Source: Xiphias gladius (Eukaryota > Chordata > Actinopteri > Istiophoriformes > Xiphiidae). Taken from it: a stretch of 64,000 nt of DNA. Below the pieces are notes generated by a model. It did not search any database. It was given only the letters and a program-made list of their open reading frames with translations, and had not been told where the DNA came from. The stretch spans positions 32,480,001-32,544,000 of the forward strand of contig NC_053400.1 of NCBI RefSeq assembly GCF_016859285.1. The letters are read 5' to 3'. The first letter of the stretch is position 1, and each line of letters starts with the position of its first letter. Shown piece after piece: positions 36,101 through 47,857 of the stretch. The position numbers were made by a program, and so were the translations under genes.

Positions 36101-37093
36101 TTGGTACTTGGCCTGATCCAAACCTCGTTCCAAGTCGAACCTCGAGGCCAATATCAGGTAAGTCCTGCTGTTTTTATCATTTGTTGTGTGAAATGTCATA
36201 CGCTCGGTGGCCACTTTATTAGGTACACCTGTACAGTCTAATGCCGTTCAGTACAACAATACGTAAATCTAATCAAGTGTTTATTACTGAGGTCAGAGTT
36301 ACAGGTGGTTTGTACTGGACGACATTCTGTTCAGAGGTGTTTCTAATTTTTTGTTCTCCCTATTTACACACATGAGGGGGTCAGAATATTAGAAACACCT
36401 CTGGATATCATGTAGCCCAGTACAACACCATCACTGACTATGAGCTCAGGTCGACTTCATGGCAGCAACAGTTGTACTGGACCTGACTTAGACTCGACAG
36501 GTGTACCCAGTGAAGAGTGTACACCTGTCAATGCTGCCCCCCCCTCAATGCCGTAATGAAAACAAATTCCACTCACGCTGGTCATGTGGAGCAAACGTAA
36601 ATCAACGCGCCGATGAAGTGAGAATTGTTTTCACTGCCTGGGGGTCGCGACCTGAGGAGGTGGATTCATTTATGTCCAATTTTTTTTTTTTTTTTCCTCA
36701 AGTGAAATACTCGATACTTTCACCTCTTCAGGCCTCTAAACATCCTTCAAATAAAAATAAATATATATAAGAAGAAAAAGCTCCAGTTCTCATCATGAGG
36801 GGTCAAAAGTAGACATAGTTTCATTTTAAGGGGCCGCAAGACAAAAAGGTTGGGGACCCGTACTTCAAAAGGACCTTAGCACTGAGAACATTGACTGCCC
36901 CTCTCACACACACTCTGCAGCCTCATCAACACCCACAGCTCCCCTCCTGCCCTCAGCGGCCCGCGGACGACGCCCCTCCACAGAAACCAGAGCTCTACTC
37001 ACGTCTTTGAGCCGGGCAAAGTGCACAAAAGCAGACGGCAACAATGCATCCAAGGAGGCCGTTCGCAGGTTTGCTCTTCACTTTCAGTTCCAT
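23474..37093 (-). CDS. cdhr5: Cadherin-related family member 5 (mu-protocadherin), 14 coding exons
   Basis: Exons, 5' to 3': 37093-37003, 34188-34016, 32080-32021, 31844-31755, 31681-31595, 29903-29799, 29715-29530, 28646-28556, 27457-27360, 27193-26987, 26130-26017, 25910-25844, 24824-24664, 24073-23474. All introns are GT-AG and phases join into 709 aa. Layout: signal peptide 1 to about 29; about four cadherin repeats (NVNDNPPNF at 119, ATDVD at 151, VRDVDNRPPWF at 225, SRNPPRF in exon 10); membrane helix 473-495; tail to 709 with the conserved RSILTKP (610) and KTVWF (623). In mammals CDHR5 pairs with CDHR2 between intestinal microvilli and binds MYO7B, ANKS4B and USH1C inside the cell. 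No Thr/Ser/Pro mucin block lies between the last cadherin repeat and the helix. The family call rests on tail and domain order; the protein is far from human in detail. Confidence 0.93.
29940..30171. repeat. AAT-rich microsatellites in cdhr5 intron 5
   Basis: An imperfect AATAATAAT tract at 29940-29999 and a clean one at 30131-30170. A frame rich in Tyr or Leu here is purely compositional. Confidence 0.9.
32021..32080 (-). CDS. cdhr5: cdhr5 exon 3: 60-base microexon-like segment
   Basis: A TTTTTAG acceptor and a GTGAGTAAG donor bound exactly 20 codons in phase 0 on both sides. They complete cadherin repeat 1 between LDYE (exon 2) and VKESVEVL (exon 4). The peptide includes VVWVQC, matching the human stretch with a conserved cysteine before its DVNDN motif. 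Without this exon the first repeat would lack a beta strand. Confidence 0.85.
32166..32533. repeat. MITE with 25-base terminal inverted repeats in cdhr5 intron 2
   Basis: TAAAAGGTACCCTGTGGGGT at about 32168 pairs with ACTCCACAGGGCACCTTTAA ending at about 32533. The TTAA-like bases at both edges could be a target duplication. The interior is unique and non-coding. It starts about 90 bases upstream (in gene direction) of the 60-base exon 3. Confidence 0.8.
32534..34015 (-). other. Rest of cdhr5 intron 2
   Basis: AT-rich, with no recognised gene or repeat beyond the MITE at its downstream end. Confidence 0.5.
34870..35030 (+). repeat. TTAGCTTAGC-type repeat copy in cdhr5 intron 1
   Basis: AACATTTTGAAAAACACGCTT, AATATGAAGCCACAGCCAGC, GCTAGCTTAGCTTAGCACAA and CCTGGCTCTGCC follow the order of the copy at 63043-63235. 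Confidence 0.75.
35085..35375 (+). repeat. Interspersed repeat family C in cdhr5 intron 1
   Basis: Imperfect units of the type AGACACAAAGTGAC repeat about every 20-25 bases. A G-run and CCTCCCACATGTCTGTGCCC follow. The same order (GACGTGCAAAATGACAAA, G-run, CATTCATGTCCGTGCCC) appears at 49850-50040 in drd4 intron 1, so both belong to one family. Confidence 0.65.
36203..36525. repeat. MITE related to Tc1 ('CCACTTTATTAGGTACACC' ends)
   Basis: GGTGGCCACTTTATTAGGTA near 36210 and ACAGGTGTACCCAGTGAAGA near 36499 are the degenerate inverted ends. The interior carries the pair GAGGTGTTTCTAATTTTTTG and ATATTAGAAACACCTC, itself an inverted match. There is no coding sequence. This family is common in fish. 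Confidence 0.7.
37003..37093 (-). CDS. cdhr5: cdhr5 exon 1: start codon and signal peptide
   Basis: On the minus strand an ATG at 37093 opens 30 codons: a basic head (MELKVKSKPANG) and a hydrophobic stretch (LLGCIVAVCFCALCPAQ), then one base before a GTGAGT donor. That phase matches exon 2, whose acceptor leaves two bases before the Cys-Thr-Val codons, where human CDHR5 has Cys-Ser-Val just after its signal peptide. The intron is 2.8 kb. No other ATG-led hydrophobic frame with the right phase was found nearer exon 2. Transcript data would settle it. Confidence 0.8.
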
Positions 37094-39955
37094 GTCCTGA
37101 CTTCAGAGGCACCAGCAAATGAAGTCCCGAGGAGGATGAGGAGCCCGTGGTACCAGCTGGTACTCGTCCACATAATGCCCCGTCTGTGCTGCCTGGCGAG
37201 TGGGAGTCGACTACAGTTGCAGTGTTTGTGACTTCATCTTACGGGCACATATTGCATTAAGCGCCTGCCAGCAGAGGACTCGCAGCCTCCCACTAAAATA
37301 CTTGCATCTGTTTTAGCCGGCCGGGGCATTCTGTATTGGTGGCCCTGATGCATTCTGGGAGGAATCCAGCAGAGGAATGTTGGCAGCTGGAAAACATTTC
37401 TCACATATCTGAATCCTCTTCAGGTTAGACGGACCTGTTTAAAGCCGTTGTGGACGTGAAGTCGACCAGTGACGACACACAGTACGTTTACGCTGTAAAT
37501 ACAAACAAGCACGCGTCATTCGCTTTGTGCCGCTCACATGCCGCGTGTGAAGCACTGCGCAAAAGCTTGAGGAACTTTAGATTCATGCCCGTCATGCAGT
37601 GCCATCAGAGAGGCATCCGATTGGTCCCGTATTCATTCTGCAGCAGGGCAACGGGCCCAGCCCGGTCTCAGCATCGTGGAGTCAGTCCGGGGTCACATGA
37701 AGAGACGGGAGACGCTGAGACGGACTAAATCCACAGGGGAACTGGGGCGGGTTCTCCGAGAAGCTTGGAACAACCTACCTGCCAAGAACCCGAAAAAACC
37801 TGTGCGCAGGTGCACCGAGGAGGACTAGTGCTGCTTTAAAGGCAAAAGGGGGGTCACAGCAAATACTGATCTGATTAAGTTTGTTTGCAGTTTGTGTGAA
37901 GTTCACTGATAAATTGAAACTATGGCTTTATTTGTGAAAGCATCCTCACTTTGCTTTCAGTGCCTTGAATGTTTGCATAGTAGCTGATATATATTCATCC
38001 TCATACACTATTCAGTATTCAGACTAATTATTCATTATTTAGAATATATGTATAAAAATGAGATTGTATGTATGCATGAATAATATACTGAAGACTGAAG
38101 GTATACGTGAGGGACTGGTGGACTGGTGAGGGACTGGTGTGATTGGCTGAGAAGCTGAAGCCGGTTCTCGGAGTCCTTTTTGGAGGATTCTGAAACACTG
38201 CGTGGAGTTCTGCCTCGATGGACGGACAGGAGGGGGCAAAAGAGCAGAACTGTTCTCAGGCCTGGTTTATCAGGTTTCGTAGGAAGTCGGGGGTCAGCAA
38301 TGTAAAAATCAGCTGATAAATCAATAAACCGTAGACTTTTCATTTTTTTGGGAAGCATGTTTCCAAGGGTCAGACGTGTTTTCCTCTCCCTCCCCGTCCT
38401 GCCTGATGCCTCATGCAGTAATAATGACAGAAAGTTACACTGGCACGAACTGGGACGCATAATGGTTTCACGTGTGGACAAGGCACCACTGTGCACACAC
38501 CACCTCTCAATCCTCACGCGCACGCACACCCTCCCCCCAATCTGGTCTGTGTGGGAAGAACAAGCTCACAGTGTCACGATGTCACATGAAGCTCATACGT
38601 TATGTTTCCAGGCGGAGATGCTGAAAAACACTGCAGGCACTGCTACTCTCAGTGGTTCAGTCCGTTCACGGGACTTTTCACTTTCCCCTCCGACCACCGG
38701 GAGGAGCCTGAGCTCCTCAGATCAGGAGCCGTCAGCTGGTTCGAGTTTAACGCGTTGGGAGAGGTTTGGACTGTATACCGAACATTCCTGTGATTTCTGG
38801 GGGTTAGAAAAAAAAAACCAAAACTCAAAAGTGGTGCAGAAAAGCACGTTTTAAAACAATCACAGAGTGAAGTGCTGTAAAGAGCTCCACAGAAACACAG
38901 GGAGTCAGGGCTGGGTCTTAATAAATAATAAATCAATAATAAAAAAACTCAGTTTAAATTTAATATCTGTTAATATTTCTGGTTAGAAGGTCAATCAAAC
39001 AACAACAGAGAGACACAAAACCACCACAGAAACACCTGTGAAAGTGGCCAAGGCTCAGAACGCATTTTAACACGCCGAGAGTTACAACCTTAAACGCCGT
39101 GTGCCACATTTGACCTAATTAATCATGCCAGAAGAAAGTTATCTCTCTTCCCCATTCATAACCATTTTGTTTCTGCTGCTGTGGCGAGAAACCTTCAGCC
39201 TTGTTCGTCTCTGGGTTTAGTGTGTGTGCAAAGCAAAACCTTTGGACTTTTGACTGAACCTTTTTACATAATAATTTGTGCAGCGGTGGTGATGTAACCG
39301 TAACTTGGGGTCGGTGGGGTTTAGCGGGGAAGCTAATCTCATTAGGGACCTGCTTAGTGGCATTCTTCTTCCACCTAAAGCAGAGAGAGAAAAAGCTGTG
39401 GCGTGGAAGTTTACACTATTTCTTTTAATTGGGATCTCTGATGCAAATGCTGCTTCTCTGATTCAGAGTGGAAATCACCTTTTAAAATGACTGAAATAAA
39501 GAAAAACAAAAGACTTTAGTTATTAATCGTTAAGTTGTCCAATCTTATCAAGACGATTCTGGCCTTATCCTCGTACTAAAAAACCTCATTTTCTTAAAGG
39601 AAGTGAGATTAGTGCACTAAGAGTATTTATTTTTTTAATCACATGAACCTGTCAAGTAAAATAAATAAATAAAATAACCGCATCCTGAAACAGGAAGTCC
39701 GAGTCATGCAGCTGCACTAGAATTATGAAAAAAAAACGTGAAAGTGACTGAAAGTGGTAGAAACAAACTGATTTGCGTTGAAAACGGGCTGGAATATTCT
39801 GACTGCACCGGTGGAACTGTTCCACCTGTTTTAAGGCAACGAGGGGTTAGGACCCTTAACGTGGACTCAAATGAGGGGATTTCTGCAGAGAACAATTGCA
39901 TCGCATCTTTTGTGTGAAAATCTTAACTCGTAAAGTAACTAGTAACTACGGCTGT
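37094..39955. other. Divergent cdhr5-drd4 spacer, part 1
   Basis: This holds the presumed cdhr5 promoter (just above 37093 on the minus strand), for which I see no decisive element. No exon with family similarity is visible. In humans the secretin gene lies between CDHR5 and DRD4; I found no His-Ser-Asp-Gly-type hormone sequence by eye. Confidence 0.4.
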
Positions 39956-40085
39956 CGGATAAATGTAGTGGAGTGCAATAGAAGTTAAAGTAGCGTGAAA
40001 AGAACACACTCAAAGTACAAGTGCCTCAGACTGGTACTGAAGCGCCGTACTTGAGGAAATGTACTTAGTTGCCTTCCACCACTGT
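39956..40085. repeat. Partial 'ACTCAAGTA' repeat copy
   Basis: ACTCAAAGTACAAGTGCCTC and GTACTTAGTTGCCTTCCACC match the end of the larger copy at 40706-41484. Confidence 0.55.
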
Positions 40086-40705
40086 CTAAAATGGCTGCCT
40101 CTGACATGCGAACACAAGAATAGACCAAATCTGAAAGCTGAGTGCATCCACCTTGAGCTAGAGGTGAAGCCTGGCTGTTACAGCTTGTGATGTATTTTTT
40201 TCTTGTGTGTGTGAAAGTCTCACACACAGTTCATCGCTCAAATCTGCGGATTTCTTGTTCACAGCAGGAGTGTGAACAGACGGGTGTCTACAAACGCCAC
40301 ATGTAAAACGCAAACCCGTGAAGACGTGAACCTGCTGTGGATCTCGTAAATTCTTTTGAGCCAGAAGTTTAAAGCCAAAAATTTGCTCAGTTCGTTTTTT
40401 TTTCAGTCATCCTCAAAACTGCATTTACATTTTCATCGTTTTTGTTAACGAGCATTCGTGCTTGTTAGTTAGTCTGATTCATGAAGTGAAACACAGATTC
40501 ACAGCTCCGTCCCAGCTTTGCACACATTTTTCAAGTTGTTCTGACACGATTATCAGAGATTTACAAAATATCCAAGTCCACAACTGCTGCTTTTTAGAGC
40601 CCGAGAAGAGGATGATTTTTGGATACTGTGGTCTGGTGAGCTACACTGACAGGCCTAATGGAGGAGCTGTAGTTAAACCTACAGCTTTTCATCTGCTAAA
40701 GCCAG

Positions 40706-41484
40706 TGGTGAAAAGTAACCAGGTACATTTACTCAAGCACAAATCTCAGTAACATATACCTTACTTGAGTATTTTATTTTACATGCCACTTTCTACCTCT
40801 ACCCGAGGGAAATATGGTACTTTTTACATTTATTTGGCAGCTGTAGTTACTTTACAAGTTAGACTTTTGTAGAAAACATATGATTTGCTCATAAAATATG
40901 ATGCTTTGTTATAAATTAAACCACGTGATAGTATTTACAAGTAAAGCTGAAATGATTAGTCGATTAATTGATCAGTCGGTTGACAGAAAATTAAAATGGC
41001 AGCTATGATAATAATCATTTAAGTCATTTTTCCTTTAAAAATAACAAATTTCGTGGTTCCACATTCTCAAATTTGAGGATTTGCTGCTTTTCCTTTCCAT
41101 TACTTTAATTATTTAAATTTATTTTTAAAATTGTGACGCCGTTTCTCAGTATTTTCAGAATTTTTACAAAACAGACAATCAATCAATAAATCGAAAAATA
41201 ATCAACTGATCAATCCAAAATGAAAAAAAAAGGTCATTAGCTGCAGTCTCCACCTCAACCAACTACAACACTGAAATGCTTCTTACAAATTAATGCATCA
41301 ATAATAATAATTAAATGATACAGTATAACATCATCGATGACTTTTGCTATTAATACTTTAAGTACATTTTCCTGATAATACTTGTGTACTTTTACGTAAG
41401 TAACATTTTCACCTCAGTATTTTCACAGTGTGGTGTTAGTACTTTTACTCAAGTAAAGGACCTGAGTGCTTCCTCCACCACCGG
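40706..41484. repeat. Palindromic 'ACTCAAGTA' element with a nested family B copy
   Basis: The left part (GTGGTGAAAAGTAACCAGGT, CATTTACTCAAGCAC, TTACTTGAGTATTTTATTTT) and the right part (GTACTTTTACTCAAGTAAAGG, CTTCCTCCACCACCGG) are inverted relative to one another. Between them, at about 40940-41250, sits a family B repeat with ATTAGTCGATTAATTGATCA. This fits a later insertion inside an older palindromic element. Confidence 0.75.
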
Positions 41485-42054
41485 TGAAAGCCGCTAATTT
41501 CTGATGGAGCACACACGCATGATGCAACTCGCTCGTCACTGACCTGTGTCATTAGTGTTGACATGGAGGATTAAGTCACCTGGTCTGCCCTGCGGCTGAC
41601 CCTGTGACATCACACGCTGAGGATTATGGGACGCAGGTCTGTCGCATGGGCGTGATGACACGAGAGACAAGTGTGACTGGCAAACAGAGCAGCTGTGGAG
41701 TGGAGTCCCAAAAAATTCTGCAGCCACCGGATGAGCCTCACAACGCGCACCTCCTCAGACAACAGCGCTGTGCTGTTGACCTTTGACCCGGAGGGCAGCT
41801 AACAGGCTTGAACCGGACAAACTGAACAGTTGGTCGAAGCCTCGGGACGAGGTGGCAGCCTGTTGTCACTTTCCATTCGCATGTGCCAGTTTGTGACTCG
41901 ATGCTCTTCGTATCGTGGCCCACTGAGCCCTGGGTTGAGACGCGCTGCGATTTAAAAGGTTTCTTTAAAGTGGCTTTAATTCGTATTTAAAATAACACTG
42001 ACAAAACGAAAACAATGTGTCAATGGTAAAGGAGTCTCTGGTAGGGATGAATCT

Positions 42055-42520
42055 GCAGCTCCACTCAGTTTTATGGAGCTCAGTGTTTATCTGTCTGACC
42101 CACGACTTCTCTGCTCTGGTGCAGCCTCATCGCTCTCTTAGCGTCGTTTTCGGCCGCAGCAGTCAGATGTTTTCAGGGGAACTGCTGTAAATAACCACTG
42201 TCCACTTCCTGCTCAACAGCAAAAAGCAGATACACCCAGTCAGAGGCCAGCTGCTGGACACGGTGGAGCATTTACCGGCTGAAGAGCCAGATGTTTCCCT
42301 CAGGAGCTGGTGGAGACCAAATCCAGAGCTAAAAGGGAGGGAGTACTGGACTTGGATTCATCAGGTTGGACACAAACATAAGATCTAGATGAGTGACAAT
42401 GTTGCTCTGTAACTGCTGGATGAGGAAATGAGCAACTGTTTGCTGACAGGTTCGCCATATCACCTTAAAAGGTGATGACGTGTCAGCCAGCGTTTACATC
42501 CGCCCGTTTTTCTGCACATT
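42055..42520 (+). repeat. Interspersed repeat family A, copy 2
   Basis: TTAGCGTCGTTTTCGGCCGC, AAGCAGATACACCCAGTCAG, GCTGCTGGACACGGTGGAGC and GGAGCTGGTGGAGACCAAAT match family A copies elsewhere in this window. The tail with TGACAATGTTGCTCTGTAAC is the most complete here. Confidence 0.75.
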
Positions 42521-44690
42521 TTCAACTCCTGCATAAAAATTGCGAGGAGGAGACTGGAACCTTCGTGACAGTAATACACGAGACAACCAGAAACGTCATA
42601 TTTCCATCATGTTTTCCACATGGTTCACCACTGTTTGAGGTTTTGACTTCTGCTCTTTTTAATCACGTCTCGTCCCCTGCGGCGGTTTAATGGCACCGAC
42701 CGGAGAATTAGCGCCACCAACTGCTTATCTCAATGACCTAACCTCTTCTATTTGTGTAACAGTAGGGTGACAGAAGACACACATGAATTAACATTTTCTT
42801 TTGCTGATTTTCAGGAAGTTCCGTTAAACTTACGCTACATTTGGACGGACACCTGGCTAATGTGTTCACATCTTGTTTTTGCTGTTCCAAAGCAGCCATA
42901 AAAAAATTTTTTTTTTAAATCAGCTATTGCAGGTTCGAGGAGGCATCTTCAGCTCAAGTTTCCATGACCTAAGACTTTTGAATACTTCTTCCTCTGTTAG
43001 TTGTTAAAATTAAAAAAAAAAACCTTGGTACAAACAAACTAAAAATACTGTTATCATTGGAAAACCAATATATTTAGCAACAGACCAACTGTACTTAGCT
43101 TCATTTAACAGACTTAACAGAACCGACTCCTAAAATAAAGGCTGAGTCATGAAATAGAAATCATTAATAAATTATGGTTTCTTTTTTTAAAGCACGTTAA
43201 TAAAGTCACACAGTATGAAAGTGAAATTAGATGGATCTCATCTGCAGTGAGCTCCCAGCCGTCGCTGCCCGGCAAAATATGGGTCCCGGTGTCAAGAGGC
43301 GCCCGGAGAAGAAAAATGAGCAACTAAAGTTTTAAATGTTTGACGGGTTTGGTGTTTACAGTTGAGGAACTAGATGAGTGTTCATTTAGTTGCCGTTTTG
43401 TTGCTGCTATCTGTTTTTAATTGCTTTCAATCAGGGCTTTATCTGCTTCTACCGGACTACCATTGTCTTTATCTGCTCTTTTTCGTCTGTCTGTCTTTAT
43501 TTTGGACTTTTCCATCTGTGGGTCCTTGTATTTTGTCTAATTTTATCTTAATTAATTTCCTTTGTCTATTTGCCTTTATTTATCTTCATCTCCTCTCTCT
43601 TTGCAGCCTCGGTGGCTCAGTAATCTTCATGAGGTGGTCAGGTTGTTTCTCTCCCCTTTTAGGCTGGCAAGCACTCCCCAGCCGCCACCGGCTTCCTCTC
43701 TACACACACGCAGACACACGGTCCCTCAGTAATTAGCCTTATCCCATCCGTCAGCTCTATCTCGTAGCGCTCCCGCCTTCTTATACATTTTTTATACCGG
43801 CCCCAAAAAAAGTTTCCCTCCCGAGGGAAGAATTGAGGAGCTCCCATCTTTTTAAAAAAAAATAAATAAATTAAAAAAAAAAAAAATTACAGTGAAATCC
43901 AGAGAAGCAGCCATTTATTATTGCTGCTCTATAAGAGGGCTTCTCTTTATCTTATCACTACCTGCAGGGTTACAAAGCCACCACAGGCTCATTCAGGGAC
44001 AGACTGACCTCCAAAAACTGCTGTCAAGTGGCAGGGACACACTTAAAGGGGACACAGTGGAGCTTAGTAGGAGAGAAACAGTGGGAGGTATTGTTTTAAA
44101 TCCATTTCTGTCACAGTCATGAGACCCATGTGGCCGCTCATTCGCTATGCCTGTATGAAATGTCACCATCTTTTATTTGAGATGGGTTGTACAGGATTTC
44201 TGCTGAGTCAAAAAATAAAGAAAATTGAACTCAGACTATTACTAAGATTGTGATCTCTTCTCCTGTCCTGTTGTTTTAGTTAACTAGATGTGTCGAGGAA
44301 CAGACTTTGTTGACATTTCGGTAGGAAAAAGATCCTCGGTCAGATTTTATCTTGATCTAATTTTTGAGTTTTATTCATTTTTAAATGTCCATCGGGACTA
44401 GGGAAGTATGATGTTTTTATTTCGCCTTACATCCGGCCCCCTGACCCGCACGAGTTCCCAGGCTGATGTTAATCCTCTTCGGACACTTTGAGATGAAGGG
44501 TTGTGCACAGGCATTTTAATAGGTCATGCCCGGCTCAGTTAAGAAAAGGGCAGCATTTAATGACTTCATAATTAGCTTTGCAAGACAAAGGGGAAGTACT
44601 CAGTTAATACTTTGTAGCTCATCACCGACAGACTAACATTAATGGAGCGAAGCACCAAATTCCAGCACTAAGAAACGAGACCGGCTTGAC
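42521..44690. other. Spacer part 2, nothing recognised
   Basis: Low-complexity T-rich and A-rich stretches, for example poly-A at about 43852-43890. No gene structure. Confidence 0.35.
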
Positions 44691-44866
44691 CAACACACAC
44701 ACACACACACACACACACACAGCAGCACTTTAACGCTGGTGGGGCAAAGAAAAGATCTCGGTCCACAGTCTGTTTCATTTCTAAAGCCCTGCGTTCTGGA
44801 CAAAGACGGCTTTCCTCGGGACGAACACTCACAGCCGAGAGCTGAGCTTTTTTCTTCCTCCAGGAC

Positions 44867-44919
<53 letters not shown>

Positions 44920-44920
44920 A
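44691..44920. repeat. Two CA microsatellites
   Basis: (CA)n at about 44692-44722 and again at 44864-44919. The Cys-Val and Thr-His open frames across them are artefacts. Confidence 0.95.
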
Positions 44921-45408
44921 GTGATGTCGGTCAGTAAATTACACTTTCATTTCATTATTTTCTTACACACTGTAAGATGCTTCCAAATTAAGACAGTTAA
45001 CTTGAAATAACTTAAAAAAAAGGGGGAAAAAAATCAAAAAGCTGCATATTCTCACACACCTTTGTCCTGCCTTTTCTGTTAGTTAGACCCGGACCCTCAT
45101 CAAGACCAGTTAGCTCAACGGTCAGTTAGGTTTCGTTTGCCGCTCGGTGGGTAAAGGACAGTTAGTGGTTGGACACACAGTGCACTGCAGTGAGAGCCAC
45201 AGTGTAGCGCTGCCTTTTCCTTTTTATTGAATCGTGAATCTTTTTGAATCGAGAATCGGTTCAAATCGTGAGAATTGCCAAAGATTCCTCAACCCTGTAA
45301 AAAAGAAAAAAGAAAAAAACCCCACAAATGGTCTGTTTTAACTCTGTTCCTGAAAAAGTGATAAGAAGATACAGCATGTGTTCATGTAAAGGCTGACGCC
45401 CTAAACAC

Positions 45409-45441
45409 GAGAGAGAGAGAGAAGAAGAAGAGGAAGAAGGA

Positions 45442-45476
<35 letters not shown>

Positions 45477-45488
45477 AGAAGAAGAAGA
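45409..45488. repeat. 80-base pure purine GA/GAA tract
   Basis: Every base on this strand is A or G: GA units, then GAA units with occasional GGA. Long mirror-like purine runs of this sort can form triplex DNA. Confidence 0.95.
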
Positions 45489-47009
45489 CTGCAGTGCCAC
45501 ATAATATTACAAGTGACAGCTGTATGGCAGAGACAAAGGTTACCACCCCCCCACATATATATACATACACACAAATGATGAATACCAATACACTGTAGCA
45601 TTCGACATCACAAATTGTTTGATTAATTCAACTTAGCTGAGTCTTAAATACCCCGAGACACACCAGAGCGCGTTGATTCGTTAACGGTGAACGCGTCATC
45701 ACTCGCTCGACGTTTTGTTTTACGACGACACCGCGTTTGCGCCAAACACAAAACTCGGTTCTGACGGGAAAACGAGTACATTGGCTGCTTTCCGCTTAAA
45801 GCGGCTGACGTGCCGTCGTGTTCCATGAGTTTAATGGTCACCGTCAGGCTTCTGCCTGCATTTTGATTCACCACTGAGTCGTTGGGCTTTTTATTTCACA
45901 ATTCTCTGCTAATCGCTTTATCACGTCTGTGTTAAAACACAGCAGAGAGCCTACGAACCCACACGAGCGGTTGGGGCTTCTTTTTTTGTTTTTTGGGTCA
46001 CTGACCCTATTGGCACTAGTATCAGTGCTCAAAACAAGAAGTAGTGTCGGTGGTATCAGTACTTTAGGCATGGATCTGCCCGGCGTCTTCGCAGGCGTAC
46101 CCCGGCCTTTGGTCTCCGAACACGTCCACGTTGAGACGCTTACGTACCGCTTGCGATCCTCTTGTCATTGCATGCGATACAGATCAAAACCTCAAGGGTC
46201 TTTTTTATTTTATTTTTATCTTTAAATAAATTTTTCAGTGATGGTGTTGCACATCTTTACGACGTCAGCATCCAATATCAGAGGCCACACATCTGAACCT
46301 ACAACCTTTATCTCACTTCTGACTCTTGTGGTTCCATCACACGCTCACAAGCAGATACAGATCGCTTTGATAGCACCGTGCTTCCTGCGAGGAAATCTTT
46401 AACATCACACTTCTGTTAACTGAGCCTGCAGCTTTGTCTCGGTACGATTAATGTGCACGTAAGAGGAAAGTCTGTACGTCGAAGGAGCCGACTCCTGCTC
46501 TCATTTAAATCACCGAGTCCAAGTGGAGGAAAAGCAGATTAGCTCACATGGTTTCCTTTCTTTCCATCGGTGGGATGACACTTCACAGTGATCTTCCCTC
46601 CCTTTATGTCTTTTCTGCCCAAAGGATTTAGGGCGAGTTGAACATCTGCGTTGTGTTTTTTTTAAAGCATGTTTGCTATTCTTCAAGTTCCCCTTCTCCT
46701 CCCGAGGCTTTGTGACGATGTGTGAAAAGCTAATTGCTGCTGACTTTTTTTTCTTCTAATGATATTCATGCCACAGGAGCTGCCAGGGCACAAACACCTT
46801 TACACCGAGATTTAAAAGGAACAGTCGCGGGGAAACTTGTAAGCTATTTTCTATATGTGATGTCTGAATATAACTGTGTGTGGTGGAAACTGGGAGATTA
46901 AAAGGCTCTCTGCCCTCGGTTGCTGGCAAATTCAAGAGCTAAGATTAGTTTTTCAGAAGCATAAAAATATTTGCTCCCTGAAGTTTGGCTCCATGAGGTT
47001 GAAAGAATA

Positions 47010-47035
47010 AACAACAACAACAACAACAACAAAAA
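47010..47035. repeat. CAA microsatellite
   Basis: Seven or eight ACA/CAA units followed by an A-run. Confidence 0.85.
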
Positions 47036-47633
47036 ACTGTGTTGATGGGATGATTTTTCACCCAAGATTATCCAGTGTCATCGTCTTTGCTAAATGTGGT
47101 TTTCCAACAGTTCGTACACGAAACGGACGACATCACATACAAAATCATCAAGTTGCACGTTCGGCGAAGGAAACACAAACACGTTCCCCCAAGCAGGGAT
47201 CAGTCAATCGGAGCTTAGCAACCGTGGGCGCAAGCAGGCCTGTCAACTGGATACCAGACTCCAAGATGGTGCCCGTTCGTTTAAAAAGAAAATGACTTGC
47301 TGAGCGCTGATCAGCCAGAAAAGGTTTCTCAAGCTTTCAGGTTTGCTTCCACTTCTGCCGGCTCGTTCCCGTTGCGCACCGTGGATTTTACATTGGGATG
47401 ATGTCGGTCGGTCTTCCGGGCCCCGGGTAAGTTTTCACACGTGTGAAACCTTCATGGTTTCAGAATTCATCAAACAGGAAGTAATAACTCACCGTGATTG
47501 CGTTTTGTGGCGTCCTGTCGACAGTTTTACGAAAGCCTCTTTCAGTGGTCTATGGGGACGGCGACGGACGATATCTTTTGGTTAAGGCCCCCTTGAGTGG
47601 CCCCAGGGAGAAGGTGGCGGGAAAGACTGAGAC

Positions 47634-47857
47634 TGAAAATGGCGGCACCCGATCAACGTTGCTCATACCTCCGTAATTTCTCCGCCTGCCGGGGCGGTGT
47701 GCGCGGAGGACTTGCAAAGAGCAATACTCGGTTTCCCAAGAGTTTTGGGGGTCCGCGGGTTTTCATTCAGGTCTTTCCGAAAACCAGAAGCGAGAGCAAG
47801 AGAGAAAGGACCGGAATCGCGTTCGACCGCCATAGTGCGAGCTTCGTGTCCGGCTAA
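47634..47857 (+). other. GC-rich promoter-like segment with a 72-codon open frame
   Basis: AAAATGGCGGC at 47636-47646 is close to the YY1 element AAGATGGCGGC found at the start of many TATA-less genes, and its ATG opens 72 codons (MAAPDQRCSY at the start) to a TAA at 47855-47857. I recognise no domain. It could be a first exon, a non-coding RNA start or chance in GC-rich DNA. The surrounding 47380-48540 is more GC-rich than the spacer to its left. Confidence 0.25.

Noticed and set aside
37003..37056. Alternative ATG inside cdhr5 exon 1 (MHCCRLLLC frame)
   Set aside because: It would reach the donor in phase 2 and put exon 2 in the wrong frame. The ATG at 37093 gives the right phase and a better signal peptide.
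44639..44924. Cys-Val and Thr-His repeat proteins
   Set aside because: Direct translation of CA microsatellites. The same applies to 50538-51012 and 56363-56675.
45261..45601. Ser-, Phe- or Leu-rich frames on the minus strand
   Set aside because: Translation of the GAA/GA tract in its three frames.
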